Part shown: positions 27,144-35,599 of the stretch, in pieces
Numbering within the stretch: position 1 is the stretch's first letter
Layout: every line of letters starts with the position of its first letter
Made by a program: the position numbers and the translations under genes
The notes under the pieces: generated by a model
The model's database searches: none
Seen by the model: only the letters and a program-made list of their open reading frames with translations
Told to the model about the DNA's origin: nothing
Source: CAWIOX01 sp963837775
GTDB lineage: Bacteria; Pseudomonadota; Gammaproteobacteria; Burkholderiales; Burkholderiaceae_D
Reading direction: 5' to 3'
Length of the DNA: 64,000 nucleotides
Assembly (NCBI GenBank): GCA_963837775.1
Contig: CAWIOX010000035.1
Coordinates: 232,994 to 296,993 of the forward strand

Positions 27144-27206
27144 TTTGACACATGATTTAATTTGTCAAACACATTTTTTAATTTGCCCCGCAAAGTAAAA
27201 AATGTG
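27144..27206 (+). promoter_or_regulatory. Double dyad (probable operator/leader hairpin) of the SMC operon
   Basis: Two adjacent inverted repeats lie 20-80 bases before the regulator start at 27227. The first has 7-base arms TTTGACA (27144) and TGTCAAA (27163). The second has 17-base arms, CACATTTTTTAATTTGC (27170-27186) and GCAAAGTAAAAAATGTG (27190-27206), differing at one position around CCC. Such symmetry next to an HTH gene suggests an autoregulatory operator. The second dyad would also fold as a strong RNA hairpin in the leader. Confidence 0.65.
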
Positions 27207-27226
27207 AAATCGGGCGAATCTGTTTT

Positions 27227-27523
27227 ATGATGCCGGCCATGACTTATGACGAATTCAGACGGCAACTGGGTAAAGCCGGCCTAACGGTCAAAAGCTTCGC
27301 CGATCTGATCAAGCTCAACCCGAATTCCATCACCAACTACGCCACGCACGGCGAGGTGCCGCCCCATCTGGCGATCATCGCCACGCTGATGGCCGATATG
27401 GCCGATCACGGACTGGATTTTCGTGCGGCCCTGGCGCGCATCCAGTTTGCCGCGGCAAAGCCGCGCGGGTCGCTCGCACAAGGCAAGTTTGGTGGTAACA
27501 AGCAATTAAACGAGGTGCAGTAA
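27227..27523 (+). CDS. XRE-like small helix-turn-helix regulator
   Basis: The 98-residue protein contains an N-terminal HTH: YDEFRRQLGKAGLTVKSFADLIKLNPNSITNYATHGEVPPHLAIIATLMA in sequence. The recognition-helix region NPNSITNYATHG is followed by a stabilising helix. A basic C-terminal tail follows (KPRGSLAQGKFGGNKQ). It overlaps the ATPase gene by one base (TAATG), so it is the first cistron of the operon. It probably represses or tunes the operon through the dyads upstream. A second ATG at 27239 is possible. Confidence 0.8.
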   Translation: MMPAMTYDEFRRQLGKAGLTVKSFADLIKLNPNSITNYATHGEVPPHLAIIATLMADMADHGLDFRAALARIQFAAAKPRGSLAQGKFGGNKQLNEVQ

Positions 27524-30500
27524 TGGGTTCCACAATGACCGCAACAAATGAAGCATCGGCGTCGCCGCAAAACACCGAGCGCACCGAACATCACCATCCG
27601 GATGAATATGCACTGCTGCGCCTGATCCTGGTCGACTCGCTCAGCCCGGGCCGCATCGTCGAGCTGCCGGTGCATGGCGGCGCGGTGCTGACCGGCCGCA
27701 ACGGGCGCGGCAAGACCTCGGTGTTGCAGCTGTTGCTGCTGTTCTATGGCGAGAGCCCGAACCGGATCGTCACCGCCGAGGCCGGCCGCGATACCTTCGT
27801 CGGCTACTATCTGCCGCGCACCACGTCGTATATCGCGTTCGAGTATCAGCGTCCGGGCGGCTACAAGCGCATGGTGGTCGCGTATGCAGACCGCGCCGGC
27901 GAACGCGTGCTGTACCGCTTCGTGCGCCACGGTTTTGATATCGAGCAGTTCATCCAGGCCGACGGCGAGTTCGTGCCGGCGGTCAATCTGGCCAAGCACC
28001 TCAAACTGAACGAGTTCGCGTTTGCCGAGCGCCAGATCGAGTCGCAGACCGACTATCGCCACATCATCCAGGGCATACCGGGCAACAGCACCGACAAGCA
28101 GCACCTGCGCTACCTGCGCGAGCTGACGCAGGAATATTCGTTCACCACGGCCAAGCAGCCGTTGCGCCAGATCGAGAAAATCGTCAGCGGCATGTTCCGC
28201 CGCAAGACCAACTTCGACGACCTGCAAAGCATGGTGATCGACTGCGTCGCCGATGAAGCGGCGTCCCATTCGATTTCCGGCGACCGGCGCAAGATCGAAG
28301 ACTGGCCGAAGGGCTACAAGGCGTATACCGCGGTGATGGCGCTGGCGCCCGGCATGGCGGCGATCGAAGACGCCGACCTCAAGCTGCAGGCAATCGAGCT
28401 GGCGCTGGGAGAAATCCGCGCCAAATACTGCAGCCTGGTCGCCCACCTCGACCAGACGGACCGTCAGCAGACGAGCGAGCAGCAAGCGCTGGGCGCCTTG
28501 CTGGAGCAGGAAAAAAACCAGTTCCAGCAGCAGCGCAATGCAGTCACCGAGCAGCAGCTAGCGGCGCGCAACAATGCGCGTGTTCGCCGAAGGCAAGGCG
28601 AAAGAACTGCAGGAGCAATACGATGCTTACGAGAAAGAAGGCATCAGGCAACTGGATGCGCGCGCGCAGAACGCGCAACAGCTGCGCAGCGATTCGCTGA
28701 GCCTGGAAGAACGGCGCAAGGCCTTGCTGGGCGCGCAATCGGAAATCTCGACCATCTACGACCGCCTGAAGCAGACCGAGCAGGATGGCTTCAACGCCTT
28801 CGTCGAAGCCGCGCAACACAAGCTGCGCCAGCTCGCCGATGCCTGCGACCAGGATCTGCGCCAGCTGGAGGCGGCTTTTGACGAGAGCGAGCAGCACGCG
28901 CGGCAGGCGGCGCTGACGCAACGGGAGCAACTGGAGCAAGCGCTGCAGGACGCCAGCACCGAACATGGCCGCTGCATGGGCGCCGTCGAGCATCCGGCGG
29001 CCGAGCCGAAAGCGCTGGAACTGCTTGAGCGCAAGCAGCAGGCGCTGGAGGCGCTGCGTCAGGCCAGGGAAGCGGTGGAAGTCCAGCGCCGGACGCTGGA
29101 AGCGAACTACCGCAAGGCGCTGCAAGAGTTTCAGGATCAGGAACGGCAGGTGTCGGCGGCAGTCAGGCTGGCGGACGCCGCCGAGAAGGAACTGGCCGAC
29201 AAGCAGCGCCAGTTCGCGCCGCAAGAAGGCAGCCTGCTGCACTTCCTGAGAAACGAACTGCCGCACTGGTCGTCCGATATCGCCAAGGTGATCCGGGGCG
29301 ACGTGCTGGAGCGCACCGACCTGGCGCCGGCGCTGAGCGAGCCGGATGGTGATCTGTATGGCTTGTCGCTCAACCTTGAGCGGCTCGATGCGCACCCGGC
29401 AGCGGATATGCGGGTCGCGCAGCACGAAGTCGAGCTGGCCGAAACCCGGCTGAAAGAAGCGCGCAGCGCGCTGGACCAGGCGCGCGCGCTTCTCGCGCAA
29501 TGCGGCGCGGCGCGCGAACTGGCCGAGCAAGCCTGCCTGCTGCATGAGCAGCAGATACAGAAAGCCGTCGCGCAGGTGCAGTCGGCGCAGGCCGAGGTCG
29601 AGGAAGCCAGGAAACAGGTCGAGGCCAGCAAGCGCGCAGCGGCCACCGTGGCGCAACAGCGGCTGGCGGGCGCGCAACAGGTTCTGACAGCAGCCAGGGA
29701 ACAACTGCAGCGCTTTGACGAGGCGTCGCAGGCCGAGGCCGGCAGCCGCCGCGCAACGTATGCGCAAAAGCGCCGCGAGCGGCAGCAGAAACGCGATACC
29801 GAAACCAGGCTGATCGATGCCGGCAAGGCCGAGCGCGACGCTGCGCTGCGCATCAAACTGGCCGCGCATGACGCCGAGCGCGACGAAGTGCTGCGCCAAA
29901 AAGGGGTGGACCCGGCCAAACTCAAGGAAATCGATGCGGCGCTCGCCCGCATCGTCAGCGAGCTGGCCAGCATCGACGGCTTCATCCGGCGCGTGCAGCA
30001 ATGGCATTACTGGAGAGACAATCAGTGGCCGGCCTGCGCCGGCTTGCTGGCAGACGGCGTCAACGCACGCGAAACTGAACAGCTGCACGCCAAGGCCATC
30101 GCCGCACTCGATGCCAAATCGGAGCAGCATCAGCAACTGCTGCAAGGCCAGATCAGGCAGATCGCGGCCAGCCTGGCGCAACTGGCCGAGCAGCGCAAGC
30201 TGGCCCAGCAACGCATCGACCACATGCACGGCTATCCGGAGCTCCCGGTGCCGGAACACGACCCGTCGTGGACGCTCGATGCGCTGTCCGGGCTGGCCAA
30301 CCACTATACGCAGGACGTGATTCGGCTCAACAACACGATCCGGCGCGGCATCGGCGAGGTCGCGTCCGGCTTCAGGATTCATCAGGGCACCCCGCCCGAG
30401 CAGTACCTGCAATCGACGCTGGGCGCTTTATCGCCGACCCCGAGCCGGGAGTGGATTGCGCCGTTCAAGGCCTGGTTCTCCAAGGAGCATCAGGAATACC

Positions 30501-31252
30501 AGCGCATCCTGCTGATGGAAGCGGTCAACATTGCCGGCGAAGTGAAGGCATTTCACCGCACGATGGATGAATTCCATCGCCGCGTGCACCAGTTCAACCG
30601 CGAACTGCAGGAACACCTCGACACCAGCCTCGCGTTCGAGAGCATTTCCAAGGTCGGCGTCGAGATCGTGTCGACCATCACCGAACTCAAGTACTGGCCG
30701 GCGATTTGCGAGATGGCCGAAGCGCACCGCGCGTGGCAAGGCGGCGCATCGAACGACCTGCCGCCGCCCGAATTCGCGCAGAACATCGAAAAGCTGCTGG
30801 AGCACTGGGAAGTCAAGGCCGGGATCCGGGCCGATCTGAAAGGCCTGATCCGGATCCAGGGCGAAGTGACGGAAAACGGCCACCGGCGCGTCTTCAAGCG
30901 CGCGTCCGACCTGGAGGCGGTGTCGTCCAACGGGCTGTCCTACCTGGTGCTGGCCACCATTTTCGTCGCGTTCATCAACCGCATCCGGCGCGATGCGAAG
31001 GTCAATATCGTGTGGGCGCTCGATGAGCTGAAAGACCTCGACGGCGGCAATGTGGTCGGGCTGGTCGACCTGCTCGCACGCAACAACATCACGCTGGTGT
31101 CGGCCTTCCCCGACCCCGACCCGGACACGCTGGCGCTGTTCCGGCATCGCTTCACGGTCGAACCGGACCGCCGGCTGGCCGAAGTCCGGGTCGCGCTGGA
31201 TGACGCCGGCGCAGAAAGCGCGGATCAAGAACTGGAGGCTTCCTATGTTTGA
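27523..31252 (+). pseudogene. jetC: SMC-like ATPase of a Wadjet/MksB-type system (JetC-like), reading frame broken once
   Basis: Joined across one frame break near 28570 the product is about 1240 residues. It has an ABC-type head split by a very long coiled coil. The N-terminal head (residues 30-330) has the Walker A loop GRNGRGKTS (Lys64). The middle (about 350-900) is almost pure Gln/Glu/Ala/Arg heptads (for example QAALTQREQLEQALQDAS). The C-terminal head has a signature-like SSNGLSYLVLAT, Walker B VNIVWALDE and a D-loop LKDLDGG. This is the architecture of MksB/JetC condensin ATPases that extrude DNA loops. The frame changes by +1 at AARNNA/MRVFAEGKAKE with no loss of flanking sequence, so the break is recent or a sequencing error. 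It overlaps the next gene by eight bases. Confidence 0.8.
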
Positions 31253-31865
31253 GCAAGTTGTGCAATCGCTGTTGACCGGCGAGTTCATCTGCCCGGTGTC
31301 GAGCCACGCCGGCTTCGTTTTCCTCAATGAGCAAGACAATCAGCATGCAGTCAACGACTATCTGGGCAGGATCGGCCTGCACCTGGCGACCACCCGCCAC
31401 GCCGGCGCCTATTTCGCCGCCCACAACGTCACCGACGGGCAGGAGCGCAAGAGCGCCAGGGAAGTGTTTACCGACATCAAGCAGACGCTGCGGCCGGTGG
31501 TCAGCTTCCTCGATATGGTGATGCGCGCGATGCAGAGCGACGACTTCCTGACTGTCGGCACCCCGATCGAGGTCAACAAGCTGATGGCGGCGATCGATGC
31601 CAACCCCAGTTTCCGCAACGACCTGCAGACGCTGGCGATCCAGCTCAAGGTGCAGGCCGACGGCACCGACCGCACCCGTCTGGAAAAGGTGCTCAAGAGC
31701 TTCCGCGACAAGGGCTACCTGCAGCTCTCCAATCCCGAGCGCGAGGTGTACCAGATCACCGGCAAGATCGAATTCATCCAGGAGGCGATCGAGTTCCTGA
31801 TGGAGCATGATGCGATCCAGGTTGAAGAAGACGAACCGCACGCCCGGCAAGGGGTATTGGTGTGA
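31245..31865 (+). CDS. jetB: KITE-like winged-helix subunit (JetB/MksE-like)
   Basis: The 206-residue protein is of the size and character of MksE/JetB subunits, which dimerise and bind the kleisin of a condensin complex. It has an all-alpha N-terminal part and a winged-helix-like C-terminal part ending LEKVLKSFRDKGYLQLSNPEREVYQITGKIEFIQEAIEFL in pieces, with an acidic tail. The ATG at 31245 lies within the last codons of the ATPase gene, and the stop overlaps the next gene (GTGA). The family assignment rests on position, size and fold pattern rather than on an exact sequence signature. Confidence 0.68.
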   Translation: MFEQVVQSLLTGEFICPVSSHAGFVFLNEQDNQHAVNDYLGRIGLHLATTRHAGAYFAAHNVTDGQERKSAREVFTDIKQTLRPVVSFLDMVMRAMQSDDFLTVGTPIEVNKLMAAIDANPSFRNDLQTLAIQLKVQADGTDRTRLEKVLKSFRDKGYLQLSNPEREVYQITGKIEFIQEAIEFLMEHDAIQVEEDEPHARQGVLV

Positions 31866-33103
31866 GCCAGGGCATCAACAGCATCGTTGCCTATCTGGAG
31901 TTGCTGCACGCCAACCGCCACCTGATCGCGGCCGCCTACTGCAATGGCGGGGTCGGGATCGACGAGGAAAACCAGCGCAAGGTTCGCCAGCTGCAGCAGC
32001 ACCGGGTGCTGATCCCCTACTTTCAGGACGATTTTCGCCTCAGCCCCAGCTTCGGGCGCCATCTGGATGAAGTGTTCCAGCGCCAGCGCAGCTATGCGGT
32101 CGGCGCCAACTTCGGCGAGCTGATCAACCGGCTGCCGCAGCTGATCGTCGAATACGTGACCGCCAGCCACGAAAACCGGGTCGAGGATCAGGACGACTAT
32201 GCGACCGAATTCAACGTCGGCGTGTTCGAGCTGGCGTCGCTGGTCGGCAACGAACTGCTCAACCTGCGCGTGATCACGGAAAACCAGTTTGCCAACGTCA
32301 GCACCCTGGCCGAGAAAAGACGGCAAAACGAGTTCTACCTGGAGCGCGCCGAAAAGATCGGCGAGACGATTTCGCTGCTGGAAGGCGAGCACCTGCTGGG
32401 CACGCTGGAAGGCTCGTCGCTGCTGAAACCGCTGTTCGCCGTCTATCAGCACCAGATCCTGATCCGCCTGCAAGAGTGGCGCGCCACGCACATGGACATC
32501 ACCGCGGTGCTCAAGGCGTTTCTGTACCGCTTGCGCCAGGTCGAACCGGATGCGCGCCGGATCCGCGCGTTTGCCCACTTTCTGAGGAAGAATCCGGACT
32601 ACCAGCCGCCCGAAGTGGAACAGATCCAGACGCTGCCGGACTGGACTGCGCGCTTTGCCGGGCTGCGCCTGAAGGTGCACCCCGACCTGTCTTCCGCGCA
32701 GACGCGCGACGCGCTGGCCGAGGTGGCAAGAACCATCCCGGCGGCGACGATCAGCATCGTCCGGGAACGGGCCGCCGGCCGGCTGCTGGAAGACGGCAGC
32801 GCCAAACCGGTGAATGTGATCCAGCCGAAACCGGTGCAGCTGGCGTTCCACCGCTACCTGGAAGCCGCCGGCGCGGCAATTTCCCCGTTGTCGGCGGTCG
32901 GCTGGAAACGCCAGCAGCAAGAGTTTGCCGGCCTCGACGACGACGCCTGGCTGCTGTACGCGATCCACGCGATCCAGATGCTGGGCCAAGGCCCCAAGGG
33001 GCGCTTGCAGCAGTTCCAGATTGAACGGCACGAAGCGGCGGCCGGCCATCTGCGCTCCGGCAATATTGTTGTGACCGACATGACTGTATGGAAAAAAATA
33101 TGA
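31862..33103 (+). CDS. jetA: Kleisin-like subunit (JetA/MksF-like)
   Basis: The 413-residue protein has an N-terminal winged-helix-like region (INSIVAYLELLHANRHLIAAAY; ENQRKVRQLQQHRVLIPYFQDDFRLSPSFGRHLDEVF) and a central helical coiled segment (ENQFANVSTLAEKRRQNEFYLERAEKIGETISLLEGEHLL). A C-terminal part follows with LKAFLYRLRQVEPDARRIRAFAHFLRKNPDY. This matches the layout of MksF/JetA kleisins that bridge the ATPase heads. The GTG start at 31862 overlaps the previous stop (GTGA). The stop at 33101-33103 overlaps the next ATG (ATGA). No frame problems. Confidence 0.7.
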   Translation: MSQGINSIVAYLELLHANRHLIAAAYCNGGVGIDEENQRKVRQLQQHRVLIPYFQDDFRLSPSFGRHLDEVFQRQRSYAVGANFGELINRLPQLIVEYVTASHENRVEDQDDYATEFNVGVFELASLVGNELLNLRVITENQFANVSTLAEKRRQNEFYLERAEKIGETISLLEGEHLLGTLEGSSLLKPLFAVYQHQILIRLQEWRATHMDITAVLKAFLYRLRQVEPDARRIRAFAHFLRKNPDYQPPEVEQIQTLPDWTARFAGLRLKVHPDLSSAQTRDALAEVARTIPAATISIVRERAAGRLLEDGSAKPVNVIQPKPVQLAFHRYLEAAGAAISPLSAVGWKRQQQEFAGLDDDAWLLYAIHAIQMLGQGPKGRLQQFQIERHEAAAGHLRSGNIVVTDMTVWKKI

Positions 33104-33968
33104 AAAACCTGATCGCCAGCCTGCTGCGGGTCTACCACAGCGACAAGCCGCGGCAGACAGCCAGCAAAGTCCTCCTGCAATTTATCGAGACGTACAACGT
33201 CGGCCAACGGGTCGGCGCAGCGCTGGCCTTCTCCGCTGCCGACCGGGAAGAGATTCGCGAATTGCTGCTGGCGGCGGAAGGCATTGATGCGGCAACCACC
33301 ACCCATGATCAGTGGGATGGCTTGAGCCGCACAGAAAGCCTGGCGCATGGCGGCAACGAGAAGCTGACCGATGCCGCAGTACGGTCGGACCGCGTGGCCG
33401 TCAAGGCGCTGCCCGGCAGAGCCATTGCTGCTGGATCAGCAGAGCATCACGCTGCCCGCCGGCGCCAACCTCGATCTGGACTGGCATTGGCTAGTCACGC
33501 ATTGCGGCCATACGTCCGTATTGCTGGTGGAAAACTGGGAAGCCTTCGACCGCATACACCAGCTGACGTTCGATCTGTCGCGCGCAGGCGACAATCCGCT
33601 GGTGGTTTTCAGGGGCAGCCCGGTATACCGGCAAGATCACGTGATGTCCTTGCTGCGCGGGCTGGCACTGCCGGTCTTTGCCTTCGTCGACTACGATCCG
33701 TCCGGCCTGGTCATCGCGCACAGCCTGCCCCACTTCGCCGGACTGATTGCGCCGCCGGCGGACAAGCTGGAAACCGCACTGGCCGCCACCAAAAACCACG
33801 ACCGTTACCGCAGCCAGCTGCCGGAGACACAGGCGGCGCTGGATGCGGGCGCAACACCCGGAAATTATTGCGCACTGGCGATTGCTGCAAAACCACGGGA
33901 AAGCCTTGCCGCAAGAGTATTTCTTGATGGAGCGCGCTGCGGTGGATGGGTGCAACCCATCACATTAA
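33100..33968 (+). pseudogene. jetD: Toprim nuclease subunit (JetD/MksG-like), reading frame broken twice
   Basis: From the ATG at 33100 the first 105 codons give a helical domain (SDKPRQTASKVLLQFIETYNVGQRVG). After a +1 break near 33417 the second frame carries the Toprim domain: the catalytic Glu in SVLLVENWEAFDRI and the DxD-like motif AFVDYDPSGLVIAHSLPHF. This is the topoisomerase VI-A-like fold of the DNA-cleaving Wadjet subunit. A second +1 break near 33850 moves to a frame ending EIIAHWRLLQNHGKALPQEYFL, the expected C-terminus. The stop codon itself lies in the inverted-repeat element beginning at 33941. It is shorter (about 285 residues) than the roughly 400 of type I JetD. Confidence 0.75.
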
Positions 33969-34002
33969 GCGCTTGATCGTGATGGGTTGCACCCATCCTA
34001 CC
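33941..34002. repeat. REP-like inverted repeat overlapping the end of the Toprim gene
   Basis: Arms GGTGGATGGGTGCAACCCAT plus CAC (33941-33963) and its near-perfect complement GATGGGTTGCACCCATCCTA within 33979-34002 flank a 15-base spacer. Each arm is itself a palindrome around GGGTGCAACCC. GGATGGGTTGCACCCATCC-type repeats are widespread extragenic elements in proteobacteria. It supplies the last residues and stop of the Toprim reading frame. Confidence 0.8.
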
Positions 34003-34076
34003 GCTGGCTGCAAAGAAGCCCTTCATGCATCACGAAAACATGCTGTCAGATCAGCAGTTCTCCCCGCAAAACGGCG

Positions 34077-34505
34077 TCACGTCCCCCGCCGCTGATCGGT
34101 CTGCGCCTGCATCTCGGGAAACCCGGCGGCGGCCAGCTGGACATCGGCCGGGAAGTCCGAGAACTCCTGCACCTGCCGCACCTCGATGATTTCGTTGTCC
34201 GACGCCGGGCAGCGCGACGCCCAGTCGAGCGCCTCCTGCCTCGACGCCACGTCGATCATCCAGTAGCCGCCGAGCACCTCGGTCACGCCGGGGAACGGGC
34301 CGTCGGTGACCGTCGGCTGGCCGCCGGAAAACGTGACGCGCGCGCCCATCGACGGCGGATGCAGGCCGTCGAGCGTGAGCAGCACGCCGGCCTGTTGCAG
34401 CGTTTCGTTGTATTTCATCATCGCTGCCACCGCCTTGGCATCCGGCATCGCGCCCGGCGCCGCATTTTCGTATCCCTTGGGAATCATCAGCATCATGAAT
34501 CGCAT
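34077..34505 (-). CDS. YciI-family protein
   Basis: The 142-residue protein begins MRFMMLMIPKGYE and contains YNETLQQAGVLLTLDGLHPP and GPFPGVTEVLGGYWMIDVASRQEALDWASRCP in sequence, the hallmarks of the YCII-related (dimeric alpha-beta) family. These proteins often lie beside extracytoplasmic sigma factors or VOC proteins; no activity is established. The ATG at 34505 has AGGAG seven bases upstream and is preferred to a GTG at 34514. It is the second gene of a pair, five bases after the VOC gene. Confidence 0.85.
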   Translation of the reverse strand: MRFMMLMIPKGYENAAPGAMPDAKAVAAMMKYNETLQQAGVLLTLDGLHPPSMGARVTFSGGQPTVTDGPFPGVTEVLGGYWMIDVASRQEALDWASRCPASDNEIIEVRQVQEFSDFPADVQLAAAGFPEMQAQTDQRRGT

Positions 34506-34510
34506 TTTGC

Positions 34511-34927
34511 TCACTCCTGTCCGACGATGACCATCCAGCCCACGCCGAAGCGGTCGGCGACCATGCCGAAGCGCGACGAAAAGAAGGTCTTGCTCATGGG
34601 CATCTGCACCTGGCCGCCGTCGGCCAGCGCCGCGAACAGCCGTTCGGCCTCGGCATCGTCCGCTGCGGTCAGCGACAGCGCAAAACCCTTGAACGCAGGC
34701 TGCTCCAGGCAGCGGCCATCGGACGCCATCACCGTGCTATCGCCGATGCGCAAGTTGGCATGCATCACCTTGTCTTCGGATCCGGGCGGGACCATCCCCG
34801 GCTGCTGCGGCTCCGGGCTATCCTTGTAGCGCATCAGCATCGTCACCTCGGCGCCGAGCACGGTGCGGTAGAACTCGATGGCCTCTTCGCAACGACCATC
34901 AAAAAACAGGTAGGGTTGGACTAGCAT
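34511..34927 (-). CDS. VOC (glyoxalase/bleomycin-resistance fold) protein, PhnB-like
   Basis: The 138-residue protein starts MLVQPYLFFDGRCEEAIEFYRTVLG in sequence and continues HANLRIGDSTVMASDG and ends FGMVADRFGVGWMVIV. This is the PhnB/YdfO-like VOC subgroup that lacks several metal ligands of glyoxalase I. The ATG at 34927 follows AAAGGA. An upstream extension is basic and Arg/Ala-rich and looks non-coding. It is co-transcribed with the YciI gene. The function is unknown. Confidence 0.85.
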   Translation of the reverse strand: MLVQPYLFFDGRCEEAIEFYRTVLGAEVTMLMRYKDSPEPQQPGMVPPGSEDKVMHANLRIGDSTVMASDGRCLEQPAFKGFALSLTAADDAEAERLFAALADGGQVQMPMSKTFFSSRFGMVADRFGVGWMVIVGQE

Positions 34928-35131
34928 AAGAATCCTTTCGGGTGAGATTAAAAACCGGAGCGGCAGATGAGCCGCGTGAATCGAGGGCGGCTCATCTTTG
35001 TATTTAATACCATTTTTGCCTGCACCGCAGCGGCGGATCAGCGGCTCCGGCAGCAACCCGGCTTCATCGCCAGCCAACGCCTGCCTGGCAGCCTGTCGGG
35101 CCCACACCGCATCGGCTCAGGCCTTGCTAAC

Positions 35132-35211
35132 AAAAAAATATACTCACCACTGTATTTTTTACAGGCCAATGAAATCATGCGGGTAAGTGATGTTTTTTAA
35201 TGATACCCCCC
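35132..35211 (+). repeat. Interspersed palindromic repeat, copy 6
   Basis: The left end AAAAATATACTCACCACTGT, the middle TTTTACAGGCCAATGAAATC, then ATGCGGGTAAGTGATG and the right end TTTTTTAATGATACCCCCC. It lies in the 672-base interval between the VOC gene and the TonB-receptor operon. Confidence 0.85.
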
Positions 35212-35384
35212 AAATTTTATCGAAAAAAATTGGGCAAGCTTGTTGATTTCACCGGGAGCCGTTCGCGCTGAACAACATCCACCGCGTCGCGCAGCAATAA
35301 GCATTAAGACAACAAGGAAGAGATCATCTGGCGAAGATGTGTTCGACGGCTTACGACGGAAGATGAAGCAGATGCGCCCGTTTT

Positions 35385-35413
35385 AAATCGTTGTTGACTT
35401 TAAACAACGATTT
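35385..35413 (+). promoter_or_regulatory. Perfect AT-rich dyad upstream of the TonB-receptor operon
   Basis: Eleven-base arms AAATCGTTGTT (35385-35395) and AACAACGATTT (35403-35413) enclose seven bases. The sequence from 35380 to 35560 is markedly more AT-rich than its surroundings and probably holds the operon promoter. The stem is too AT-rich and lacks a clean T run for a confident terminator, so an operator is the better reading. The rest of the interval 35212-35599 shows no gene. Confidence 0.5.
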
Positions 35414-35599
35414 TCTGAAGCAAATAAATTTCTTTCAATTAAACAAGTTTCATTGTGGAATCGCACGCATAATTGAATTGAGGATCAAATATTGCCGTAA
35501 TGCACACGCTTTATTTGGCGCCAGACGTAGAGCAACCAACAATTGGGAAGCGGCAATGACCAATACCTTCTTCTCTATCGACTACATGGTTAACGTCCC

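Noticed and set aside
28560..28585. Programmed ribosomal frameshift in the SMC ATPase gene
   Set aside because: No slippery heptamer or downstream pseudoknot-like structure is evident, and similar breaks occur in unrelated genes of the window.
28544..30412. 622-residue minus-strand frame opposite the SMC ATPase
   Set aside because: Leu/Arg/Gln-rich composition is the antisense of Glu/Gln/Ala coiled-coil codons; no family features or ribosome site. The plus strand carries the clear ATPase.
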